From Nemertoderma westbladi (Eukaryota > Xenacoelomorpha > Nemertodermatida > Nemertodermatidae): a stretch of 64,000 bases of DNA. The stretch is from positions 107,890 through 171,889 of the forward strand of contig JAUCBJ010009143.1 in assembly GCA_032718475.1 (NCBI GenBank), in the 5' to 3' direction. Below are positions 1 to 10,620 of this stretch, one piece after another. The translations under genes and the position numbers were made by a program. Numbering within the stretch: the stretch's first letter is position 1; each line of letters begins with the position of its first letter. The notes beneath the pieces were generated by a model that worked only from the letters and a program-made list of their open reading frames with translations, did no database searches and was not told the origin of the DNA.

Positions 1-182
1 AGGGTCTATCAAATAACATTAGATTCACTTCAAACCACTTTAACATAAGTCACAATCGTTATTGGTAACCTTTCTCTCTTACCTTCGGTATATCAAGAAT
101 ATTGGGTTACGGGGTTATTTATCGTTATTCCAAATATAATAATCCATCAACCATATTATGAAGAACTGACAGTAAATAGCAG

Positions 183-189
183 TATAAAA
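183..189 (+). promoter_or_regulatory. TATA-box-like motif, speculative
   Basis: TATAAAA lies 43 bp upstream of the A of the first ATG of the junction open frame (232). A start site about 30 bp downstream would fall near 210-220, leaving a very short leader. The surrounding DNA is AT-rich, so a chance TATAAAA is quite likely. A TCAGTA at 221-226 loosely resembles an initiator but sits about 10 bp too far from the box. Known: TATA boxes usually sit 25-35 bp before the start site. Everything else here is inference. Confidence 0.15.
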
Positions 190-213
190 CAACAACTGAA
201 CAGTTAGGTAGAT

Positions 214-241
214 CGGTACGTCAGTACCGGTATGTCAGCAG
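214..241. repeat. 14-bp imperfect tandem duplication with a 6-bp hairpin
   Basis: CGGTACGTCAGTAC (214-227) is followed directly by CGGTATGTCAGCAG (228-241), two 14-bp units differing at three positions. Within it CGGTAC (214-219) and GTACCG (224-229) are perfect inverted repeats around the loop GTCA. The second unit contains the ATG at 232. It also contains GTATGT and CAGGTAGT, both of which resemble splice donors. Function is unknown, and it is unrelated in sequence to the 62-bp array. Confidence 0.5.
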
Positions 242-579
242 GTAGTCGTTTGTTGCGGTCCGTTAAAGGATATATGCCCTTTATAATTAAACCTACTAGT
301 GTACGACTAAAAAGCAGTACAGCACAAAATACTTCCAAGCCGTTCTTTCTTTGGCTGAAGACTGAATGTAAACACTGCACATGCACATTGGAAGCCTCGG
401 CAACTGGGCCATCAGCTCTCCCGATTAATCTACCTTCTACTTCCGCTCACTCGAAAGCCTCAGCAACAGGGCCACCAGCTCTCCCGATTAATCCACCTTC
501 TACTTCCGCACACTTGAAGCCTCGGCAACTGGGCCTCCAGCTCTCCCGATTAATCCAACTTCTACTTCCGCTCACTTGA
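232..579 (+). other. Open reading frame crossing from unique flank into the array; coding status unproven
   Basis: The frame opens with a true ATG at 232 and runs 115 codons to a TGA at 577-579. About the first 50 codons lie in unique sequence; the rest is repeat. The N-terminus (MSAGSRLLRSVKGYMP, then VRLKSS) is rich in Arg, Lys and Ser with no acidic residue before about residue 44, which resembles a mitochondrial presequence. After the junction it reads the array's Pro/Ser/Thr-rich frame (ATGPSALPINLPSTSAHS), then shifts to the Leu-rich frame because one monomer is 62 rather than 63 bp. I recognise no family. It could be a chance frame, or a first exon whose donor (for example GTAAAC at 368) removes the array as intron. 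The hydrophobic, repeat-derived C-terminus argues against the whole frame being a conserved protein. Confidence 0.15.
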
Positions 580-1019
580 AAGCCTCAGCAACTAGGCCAC
601 CAGCTCTCCCTATTAATCCACCTTCTACTTCCGCACACTTGAAGCCTCAGCAACTGGGCCAGCAGCTCTCCCGATTAATCCAGCTTCTACTTCCGCACAC
701 TCGAAGCCTCAGCAACTGGGCCACCAGCTCTCCCGATTATTCCACCTTCTACTTCCGCTCACTCGAAAGCCTCAGCAACTGGGCCACCAGCTCTAACGAT
801 TAATCCACCTTCTACTTCCGCACACTCGAAGCCTCAGCAACTGGGCCACCAGCTCTCCCGATTAATCCACCTTCTCCTTCCGCACACTTGAAGCCTCGGC
901 AACTGGGCCACCAGATCTCCCGATTAATCCAACTTCTACTTCCGCTCACTTGAAAGCCTCAGCAACTGGGCCACCAGCTCTCCCGATTAATCCACCTTCT
1001 ACTTCCGCACACTCGAAGC
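383..1019 (+). repeat. Array entry block, about 10 monomers
   Basis: The first copies are 62/63-bp units of the CAGCAACTGGGCCACCAG type with distinctive variants: CATTGGAAGCC at the junction, CTTGAAGCC and CTTGAAAGCC (TCGA lost), AACTAGGCCACC with CCCTATTAATCC (from 576), and CTCTAACGATT (near 792). These variants travel together and reappear as a block with its first TTGAAAG at 11212, 12144, 14198, 20105, 21844, 23583, 26321 and 28060. The array therefore does not start with degenerate edge monomers. It starts with a block that is also an internal higher-order component. Confidence 0.85.
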
Positions 1020-2350
1020 CTCATCAACTGGGCCAGCAGCTCTCCCGATTATTCAACCTTCTACTTCCGCACACTCGAAGCCTCATCAACTGGGCCAGCA
1101 GCTCTCCAAGTTAATTTACCTTCTACTTCCACACACTCGATGCCTCATCAACTGGGCCAGCAGCTCTCCAAATTAATTTACCTTCTACTTCCGCACACTC
1201 GAAGCCTCTGCAACTGTGCCAGCAGATCTCCAAATTAATTTACCTTCTACTTCCGCACACTCGAAGCCTCTGCAACTGTGCCAGCAGCTCTCCAAATTAA
1301 TTTACCTTCTACTTCCACACACTCGAAGCCTCATCAACTGGGCCAGCAGCTCTCCAAGTTAATTTACCTTCTACTTCCACACACTCGATGCCTCATCAAC
1401 TGGGCCAGCAGCTCTCCAAATTAATTTACCTTCTACTTCCACACGCTCGAAGCCTCATCAACTGGGCCAGCAGCTCTCCCGATTATTCAACCTTCTACTT
1501 CCGCACACTCGAAGCCTCATCAACTAGGCCAGCAGCTCTCCAAGTTAATTTACCTTCTACTTCCACACACTCGATGCCTCATCAACTGGGCCAGCAGCTC
1601 TCCAAATTAATTTACCTTCTACTTCCGCACAGTCGATGCCTCATCAACTGGGCCAGCAGCTCTCCCGATTATTCAACCTTCTACTTCCGCACACTCGAAG
1701 CCTCATCAACTAGGCCAGCAGCTCTCCAAATTAATTTACCTTCTACTTCCGCACGCTCGAAGCCTCATCAACTGGGCCAGCAGCTCTCCCGATTATTCAA
1801 CCTTCTACTTCCGCACACTCGAAGCCTCATCAACTAGGCCAGCAGCTCTCCAAGTTAATTTACCTTCTACTTCCACACACTCGATGCCTCATCAACTGGG
1901 CCAGCAGCTCTCCAAATTAATTTACCTTCTACTTCCGCACAGTCGATGCCTCATCAACTGGGCCAGCAGCTCTCCCGATTATTCAACCTTCTACTTCCGC
2001 ACACTCGAAGCCTCATCAACTAGGCCAGCAGCTCTCCAAATTAATTTACCTTCTACTTCCGCACAGTCGATGCCTCATCAACTGGGCCACCAGCTCTCCC
2101 GATTATTCCACCTTCTACTACGGCACGCTCGAAGCCTCATCAACTGGGCCAGCAGCTCTCCCAATTATTCAACCTTCTACTTCCACACACTCGAAGCCTC
2201 ATCAACTGGGCCAGCAGCTCTCCAAGTTAATTTACCTTCTACTTCCACACACTCGATGCCTCATCAACTGGGCCAGCAGCTCTCCAAATTAATTTACCTT
2301 CTACTTCCGCACACTCGATGCCTCATCAACTGGGCCAGCAGCTCTCCCGA
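1020..2350 (+). repeat. CATCAAC/CCAAATT-type monomers with a 310-bp pentamer
   Basis: Units here read CATCAACTGGGCCAGCAG followed by CCAAATTAATTT, CCAAGTTAATTT or CCCGATTATTCAACC, with TTCCACACACTCGATGCC and TTCCGCACGCTCG variants. A five-monomer period of exactly 310 bp is visible: the ATGCCTCATC at 1574 and its following CACAGTCGATGCC recur from 1884, and the copies diverge again near 2060. Because GATTATT replaces GATTAAT about every third unit, + frames of 149 codons (1388-1837) and 156 codons (1884-2354) stay open. I read these as by-products of the repeat, not genes. Confidence 0.85.
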
Positions 2351-5300
2351 TTAATTCACCTTCTACTTCCGCACACTCGAAGCCTCAGCATCTGGGCCAG
2401 CAGCTCTCCAGATTAATTTACCTTCTACTTCCGCACACTCGAAGCCTCAGCAACTGGGCCACCAGCTCTCCCGATTAATCCACCTTCTACTTCCACACAC
2501 TCGAAGCCTCAGCAACTGGGCCAGCAGCTCTCCCGATTAATCCACCTTCTACTTCCGCACACTCGAAGCCTCAGCAACTGGGCCAGCTGCTCTCCAGATT
2601 AATTTACCTTCTACTTCCGCACACTCGAAAGCCTCAGCAACTGGGCCAGCAGCTCTCCCGATTAATTTACCTTCTACTTCCGCACACTCGAAAGCCTCAG
2701 CAACTGGGCCAGCAGCTCTCCCGATTAATTTACCTTCTACTTCCGCACACTCGAAAGCCTCAGCAACTGGGCCAGCAGCTCTCCCGATTAATTTACCTTC
2801 TACTTCCGCACACTCGAAGCCTCAGCAACTGGGCCACCAGCTCTCCCGATTAATCCACCTTCTACTTCCACACACTCGATGCCTCATCAACTGGGCCAGC
2901 AGCTCTCCAAATTAATTTACCTTCTACTTCTGCACACTCGAAGCCTCAGCAACTGGGCCACCAGCTCTCCCGATTAATCCACCTTCTACTTCCACACACT
3001 CGATGCCTCATCAACTGGGCCAGCAGCTCTCCAAATTAATTTACCTTCTACTTCCGCACACTCGATGCCTCATCAACTGGGCCAGCAGCTCTCCCGATTA
3101 ATTCACCTTCTACTTCCGCACACTCGAAGCCTCAGCATCTGGGCCAGCAGCTCTCCAGATTAATTTACCTTCTACTTCCGCACACTCGAAGCCTCAGCAA
3201 CTGGACCACCAGCTCTCCCGATTAATCCACCTTCTACTTCAGCTCACTCGAAAGCCTCAGCAACTGGGCCAGCAGCTCTCCTGATTAATCCACCTTCTAC
3301 TTCCGCACACTCGAAAGCCTCAGCAACTGGGCCAGCAGCTCTCCCGATTAATCCACCTTCTACTTACGCACACTCGAAGCCTCAGCAACTGGGCCAGCAG
3401 TTCTCCTGATTATTCCACCTTCTACTTCCGCACACTCGAAGCCTCATCAACTGGGCCAGCAGCTCTCCCAATTAATCCACCTTCTACTTCCGCACACTCG
3501 AAGCCTCAGCAACTGGGCCACCAGCTCTCCCGATTAATCCACCTTCTACTTCCACACACTCGATGCCTCATCAACTGGGCCAGCAGCTCTCCAAATTAAT
3601 TTACCTTCTACTTCCGCACACTCGATGCCTCATCAACTGGGCCAGCAGCTCTCCCGATTAATTCACCTTCTACTTCCGCACACTCGAAGCCTCAGCATCT
3701 GGGCCAGCAGCTCTCCAGATTAATTTACCTTCTACTTCCGCACACTCGAAGCCTCAGCAACTGGGCCACCAGCTCTCCCGATTAATCCACCTTCTACTTC
3801 CACACACTCGATGCCTCATCAACTGGGCCAGCAGCTCTCCAAATTAATTTACCTTCTACTTCCGCACACTTGATGCCTCATCAACTGGGCCAGCAGCTCT
3901 CCCGATTAATCCACCTTCTACTTCCGCACACTTGAATCTTCAGCAACTGGGCCACCAGCTCTCCCGATTAATCCACCTTCTACTTCCACACACTCTATGC
4001 CTCATCAACTGGGCCAGCAGCTCTCCAAATTAATTTACCTTCTACTTCCGCACACTCGATGCCTCATCAACTGGGCCAGCAGCTCTCCCGATTAATTCAC
4101 CTTCTACTTCCGCACACTCGAAAGCCTCAGCAACTGGGCCAGCAGCTCTCCCGATTAATCCACCTTCTACTTATGCACACTCGAAGCCTCAGCAACTGGG
4201 CCAGCAGTTCTCCCGATTATTCCACCTTCTACTTCCACACACTCGATGCCTCATCAACTGGGCCAGCAGCTCTCCCGATTAATCCACCTTCTACTTCCGC
4301 ACACTCGAAGCCTCAGCAACTGGGCCACCAGCTCTCCCGATTAATCCACCTTCTACTTCCACACACTCGATGCCTCATCAACTGGGCCAGCAGCTCTCCA
4401 AATTAATTTACCTTCTACTTCCGCACACTCGATGCCTCATCAACTGGGCCAGCAGCTCTCCCGATTAATTCACCTTCTACTTCCGCACACTCGAAGCCTC
4501 AGCATCTGGGCCAGCAGCTCTCCAGATTAATTTACCTTCTACTTCAGCACACTCGAAGCCTCAGCAACTGGGCCACCAGCTCTCCCGATTAATCCACCTT
4601 CTACTTCAGCTCACTCGAAAGCCTCAGCAACTGGGCCAGCAGCTCTCCCGATTAATCCACCTTCTACTTCCGCACACTCGAAAGCCTCAGCAACTGGGCC
4701 AGCAGTTCTCCCGATTATTCCACCTTCTACTTCCGCACACTCGAAGCCTCCTCAACTGGGCCAGCAGCTCTCCAGATTAATTTACCTTCTTCTTCCGCTC
4801 ACTCGAAAGCCTCAGCAACTGGGCCAGCAGCTCTCCCGATTAATTTACCTTCTACTTCCGCACACTCGAAAGCCTCAGCAACTGGGCCAGCAGCTCTCCC
4901 GATTAATCCACCTTCTACTTCCGCACACTCGAAGCCTCAGCAACTGGGCCAGCAGCTCTCCCGATTAATCCACCTTCTACTTCCGCACACTCGAAGCCTC
5001 AGCAACTGGGCCAGCAGCTCTCCAGATTAATTTACCTTCTTCTTCCGCACACTCGAAGCCTCAGCAACTGGGCCAGCAGCTCTCCCGATTAATCCACCTT
5101 CTACTTCCGCACAATCGAAGCCTCAGCAACTGGGCCAGCAGCTCTCCCGATTAATCCACCTTCTACTTCCGCACACTCGAAGCCTCATCAACTGGGCCAG
5201 CAGCTCTCCAGATTAATTTACCTTCTTCTTCCGCTCACTCGATGCCTCATCAACTGGGCCAGCAGCTCTCCCGATTAATCCACCTTCTACTTCCGCACAC

Positions 5301-8300
5301 TCGAATCCTCAGCAACTGGGCCACCAGCTCTCCCGATTAATCCACCTTCTACTTCCACACACTCGATGCCTCATCAACTGGGCCAGCAGCTCTCCCGATT
5401 AATTTACCTTCTACTTCCGCACACTCGAAAGCCTCAGCAACTGGGCCAGCAGCTCTCCCGATTAATTTACCTTCTACTTCCGCACACTCGAAAGCCTCAG
5501 CAACTGGGCCAGCAGCTCTCCCGATTAATTTACCTTCTACTTCCGCACACTCGAAGCCTCAGCAACTGGGCCACCAGCTCTCCCGATTAATCCACCTTCT
5601 ACTTCCACACACTCGATGCCTCATCAACTGGGCCAGCAGCTCTCCAAATTAATTTACCTTCTACTTCCGCACACTCGATGCCTCATCAACTGGGCCAGCA
5701 GCTCTCCCGATTAATTCACCTTCTACTTCCGAACACTCGAAGCCTCAGCATCTGGGCCAGCAGCTCTCCAGATTAATTTACCTTCTACTTCAGCACACTC
5801 GAAGCCTCAGCAACTGGGCCACCAGCTCTCCCGATTAATCCACCTTCTACTTCAGCTCACTCGAAAGCCTCAGCAACTGGGCCAGCAGCTCTCCCGATTA
5901 ATCCACCTTCTACTTCCGCACACTCGAAAGCCTCAGCAACTGGGCCAGCAGTTCTCCCGATTATTCCACCTTCTACTTCCGCACACTCGAAGCCTCCTCA
6001 ACTGGGCCAGCAGCTCTCCAGATTAATTTACCTTCTTCTTCCGCTCACTCGAAAGCCTCAGCAACTGGGCCAGCAGCTCTCCCGATTAATTTACCTTCTA
6101 CTTCCGCACACTCGAAAGCCTCAGCAACTGGGCCAGCAGCTCTCCCGATTAATCCACCTTCTACTTCCGCACACTCGAAGCCTCAGCAACTGGGCCAGCA
6201 GCTCTCCCGATTAATCCACCTTCTACTTCCGCACACTCGAAGCCTCAGCAACTGGGCCAGCAGCTCTCCAGATTAATTTACCTTCTTCTTCCGCACACTC
6301 GAAGCCTCAGCAACTGGGCCAGCAGCTCTCCCGATTAATCCACCTTCTACTTCCGCACAATCGAAGCCTCAGCAACTGGGCCAGCAGCTCTCCCGATTAA
6401 TCCACCTTCTACTTCCGCACACTCGAAGCCTCATCAACTGGGCCAGCAGCTCTCCAGATTAATTTACCTTCTTCTTCCGCTCACTCGATGCCTCATCAAC
6501 TGGGCCAGCAGCTCTCCCGATTAATCCACCTTCTACTTCCGCACACTCGAATCCTCAGCAACTGGGCCACCAGCTCTCCCGATTAATCCACCTTCTACTT
6601 CCACACACTCGATGCCTCATCAACTGGGCCAGCAGCTCTCCAAATTAATTTACCTTCTACTTCCGCACACTCGATGCCTCATCAACTGGGCCAGCAGCTC
6701 TCCCGATTAATTCACCTTCTACTTCCGCACACTCGAAGCCTCAGCATCTGGGCCAGCAGCTCTCCAGATTAATTTACCTTCTACTTCCGCACACTCGAAG
6801 CCTCAGCAACTGGGCCACCAGCTCTCCCGATTAATCCACCTTCTACTTCCGCACACTCGAAGCCTCAGCAACTGGGCCAGCAGCTCTCCCGATTAATCCA
6901 CCTTCTACTTCCGCACACTCGAAGCCTCAGCAACTGGGCCAGCAGCTCTCCAGATTAATTTACCTTCTACTTCCGCACACTCGAAAGCCTCAGCAACTGG
7001 GCCAGCAGCTCTCCCGATTAATTTACCTTCTACTTCCGCACACTCGAAAGCCTCAGCAACTGGGCCAGCAGCTCTCCCGATTAATTTACCTTCTACTTCC
7101 GCACACTCGAAAGCCTCAGCAACTGGGCCAGCAGCTCTCCCGATTAATTTACCTTCTACTTCCGCACACTCGAAGCCTCAGCAACTGGGCCACCAGCTCT
7201 CCCGATTAATCCACCTTCTACTTCCACACACTCGATGCCTCATCAACTGGGCCAGCAGCTCTCCAAATTAATTTACCTTCTACTTCTGCACACTCGAAGC
7301 CTCAGCAACTGGGCCACCAGCTCTCCCGATTAATCCACCTTCTACTTCCACACACTCGATGCCTCATCAACTGGGCCAGCAGCTCTCCAAATTAATTTAC
7401 CTTCTACTTCCGCACACTCGATGCCTCATCAACTGGGCCAGCAGCTCTCCCGATTAATTCACCTTCTACTTCCGCACACTCGAAGCCTCAGCATCTGGGC
7501 CAGCAGCTCTCCAGATTAATTTACCTTCTACTTCCGCACACTCGAAGCCTCAGCAACTGGACCACCAGCTCTCCCGATTAATCCACCTTCTACTTCAGCT
7601 CACTCGAAAGCCTCAGCAACTGGGCCAGCAGCTCTCCCGATTAATCCACCTTCTACTTCCGCACACTCGAAAGCCTCAGCAACTGGGCCAGCAGCTCTCC
7701 CGATTAATCCACCTTCTACTTACGCACACTCGAAGCCTCAGCAACTGGGCCAGCAGTTCTCCCGATTATTCCACCTTCTACTTCCGCACACTCGAAGCCT
7801 CATCAACTGGGCCAGCAGCTCTCCCGATTAATCCACCTTCTACTTCCGCACACTCGAAGCCTCAGCAACTGGGCCACCAGCTCTCCCGATTAATCCACCT
7901 TCTACTTCCACACACTCGATGCCTCATCAACTGGGCCAGCAGCTCTCCAAATTAATTTACCTTCTACTTCCGCACACTCGATGCCTCATCAACTGGGCCA
8001 GCAGCTCTCCCGATTAATTCACCTTCTACTTCCGCACACTCGAAGCCTCAGCATCTGGGCCAGCAGCTCTCCAGATTAATTTACCTTCTACTTCCGCACA
8101 CTCGAAGCCTCAGCAACTGGGCCACCAGCTCTCCCGATTAATCCACCTTCTACTTCCACACACTCGATGCCTCATCAACTGGGCCAGCAGCTCTCCAAAT
8201 TAATTTACCTTCTACTTCCGCACACTCGATGCCTCATCAACTGGGCCAGCAGCTCTCCCGATTAATTCACCTTCTACTTCCGCACACTCGAAAGCCTCAG

Positions 8301-10620
8301 CAACTGGGCCAGCAGCTCTCCCGATTAATCCACCTTCTACTTATGCACACTCGAAGCCTCAGCAACTGGGCCAGCAGTTCTCCCGATTATTCCACCTTCT
8401 ACTTCCACACACTCGATGCCTCATCAACTGGGCCAGCAGCTCTCCCGATTAATCCACCTTCTACTTCCGCACACTCGAAGCCTCAGCAACTGGGCCACCA
8501 GCTCTCCCGATTAATCCACCTTCTACTTCCGCACACTCGAAGCCTCAGCAACTGGGCCAGCAGCTCTCCCGATTAATCCACCTTCTACTTCCGCACACTC
8601 GAAGCCTCAGCAACTGGGCCAGCAGCTCTCCAGATTAATTTACCTTCTACTTCCGCACACTCGAAAGCCTCAGCAACTGGGCCAGCAGCTCTCCCGATTA
8701 ATTTACCTTCTACTTCCGCACACTCGAAAGCCTCAGCAACTGGGCCAGCAGCTCTCCCGATTAATTTACCTTCTACTTCCGCACACTCGAAAGCCTCAGC
8801 AACTGGGCCAGCAGCTCTCCCGATTAATTTACCTTCTACTTCCGCACACTCGAAGCCTCAGCAACTGGGCCACCAGCTCTCCCGATTAATCCACCTTCTA
8901 CTTCCACACACTCGATGCCTCATCAACTGGGCCAGCAGCTCTCCAAATTAATTTACCTTCTACTTCTGCACACTCGAAGCCTCAGCAACTGGGCCACCAG
9001 CTCTCCCGATTAATCCACCTTCTACTTCCACACACTCGATGCCTCATCAACTGGGCCAGCAGCTCTCCAAATTAATTTACCTTCTACTTCCGCACACTCG
9101 ATGCCTCATCAACTGGGCCAGCAGCTCTCCCGATTAATTCACCTTCTACTTCCGCACACTCGAAGCCTCAGCAACTGGGCCAGCAGCTCTCCAGATTAAT
9201 TTACCTTCTACTTCCGCACACTCGAAGCCTCAGCAACTGGGCCACCAGCTCTCCCGATTAATCCACCTTCTACTTCCGCTCACTCGAAAGCCTCAGCAAC
9301 TGGGCCAGCAGCTCTCCCGATTAATCCACCTTCTACTTCCGCACACTCGAAGCCTCAGCAACTGGGCCACCAGCTCTCCCGATTAATCCACCTTCTACTT
9401 CCACACACTCGATGCCTCATCAACTGGGCCAGCAGCTCTCCAAATTAATTTACCTTCTACTTCCGCACACTCGATGCCTCATCAACTGGGCCAGCAGCTC
9501 TCCCGATTAATTCACCTTCTACTTCCGCACACTCGAAAGCCTCAGCAACTGGGCCAGCAGCTCTCCCGATTAATCCACCTTCTACTTACGCACACTCGAA
9601 GCCTCAGCAACTGGGCCAGCAGTTCTCCCGATTATTCCACCTTCTACTTCCACACACTCGATGCCTCATCAACTGGGCCAGCAGCTCTCCCGATTAATCC
9701 ACCTTCTACTTCCGCACACTCGAAGCCTCAGCAACTGGGCCACCAGCTCTCCCGATTAATCCACCTTCTACTTCCCCACACTCGATGCCTCATCAACTGG
9801 GCCAGCAGCTCTCCAAATTAATTTACCTTCTACTTCCGCACACTCGATGCCTCATCAACTGGGCCAGCAGCTCTCCCGATTAATTCACCTTCTACTTCCG
9901 CACACTCGAAGCCTCAGCATCTGGGCCAGCAGCTCTCCAGATTAATTTACCTTCTACTTCCGCACACTCGAAGCCTCAGCAACTGGGCCACCAGCTCTCC
10001 CGATTAATCCACCTTCTACTTCCGCTCACTCGAAAGCCTCAGCAACTGGGCCAGCAGCTCTCCCGATTAATCCACCTTCTACTTCCGCACACTCGAAAGC
10101 CTCAGCAACTGGGCCAGCAGCTCTCCCGATTATTCCACCTTCTACTTCCGCACACTCGAAGCCTCATCAACTGGGCCAGCAGCGCTCCAGATTAATTTAC
10201 CTTCTTCTTCCGCTCACTCGAAAGCCTCAGCAACTGGGCCAGCAGCTCTCCCGATTAATTTACCTTCTACTTCCGCACACTCGAAAGCCTCAGCAACTGG
10301 GCCAGCAGCTCTCCCGATTAATCCACCTTCTACTTCCGCACACTCGAAGCCTCAGCAACTGGGCCAGCAGCTCTCCCGATTAATCCACCTTCTACTTCCG
10401 CACACTCGAAGCCTCAGCAACTGGGCCAGCAGCTCTCCAGATTAATTTACCTTCTTCTTCCGCACACTCGAAGCCTCAGCAACTGGGCCAGCAGCTCTCC
10501 CGATTAATCCACCTTCTACTTCCGCACAATCGAAGCCTCAGCAACTGGGCCAGCAGCTCTCCCGATTAATCCACCTTCTACTTCCGCACACTCGAAGCCT
10601 CAGCAACTGGGCCAGCAGCT
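2351..10620 (+). repeat. Mixed-type array segment with nested duplications (1246, 1680, 4170, 4356 bp)
   Basis: Marker variants give repeat offsets. CCTGATT-rich and CTGGACCACC units at 3201 recur at 7557, and TTCTGCACAC at 2931 recurs at 7287 (offset 4356). TTATGCACAC at 4171 recurs at 8341 (offset 4170), so the two copies differ by three monomers (186 bp). CAGCACACTCG and TCGAATCCTC around 4541 and 5301 recur at 5787 and 6547 (offset 1246, about 20 monomers). TTCTGCACAC at 7287 recurs at 8967 (offset 1680, 27 monomers). AGCATCTGGGCC followed by CCAGATTAATTT is a recurrent unit here. No gene or insertion was seen. Confidence 0.8.

Larger units (their letters stand above)
1..382. other. Unique left flank of the array, AT-rich
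   Basis: This is the only part of the window that is not the 62/63-bp repeat. It is AT-rich up to about 200 and more mixed after that. I recognise no tRNA, known transposon end or conserved coding domain in it. It holds a TATA-like box (183-189), a small tandem repeat with a hairpin (214-241), and an ATG-initiated open frame that starts at 232 and runs into the array. The array begins at about 383, where GCACATTGGAAGCC starts. The same variant recurs inside the array, for example near 23208 and 30350. Without sequence further left I cannot tell whether this is intergenic, a 5' gene end or an intron. Confidence 0.85.

Noticed and set aside
1-382. Transposon end or LTR next to the array
   Set aside because: I found no terminal inverted repeat, target-site duplication, or TG...CA ends. 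The short GTAACC/GGTTAC pair near 65-110 is too small to mean anything.
204-386. 60-codon minus-strand frame in the left flank
   Set aside because: It starts at a GTG at the array edge, overlaps the + frame at 232, and shows no domain or context support.
1388-2354. Open + frames of 149 and 156 codons
   Set aside because: They consist only of repeat units read through all three frames, are not conserved in frame between neighbouring copies, and depend on GATTATT variants. No promoter or unique sequence is attached.
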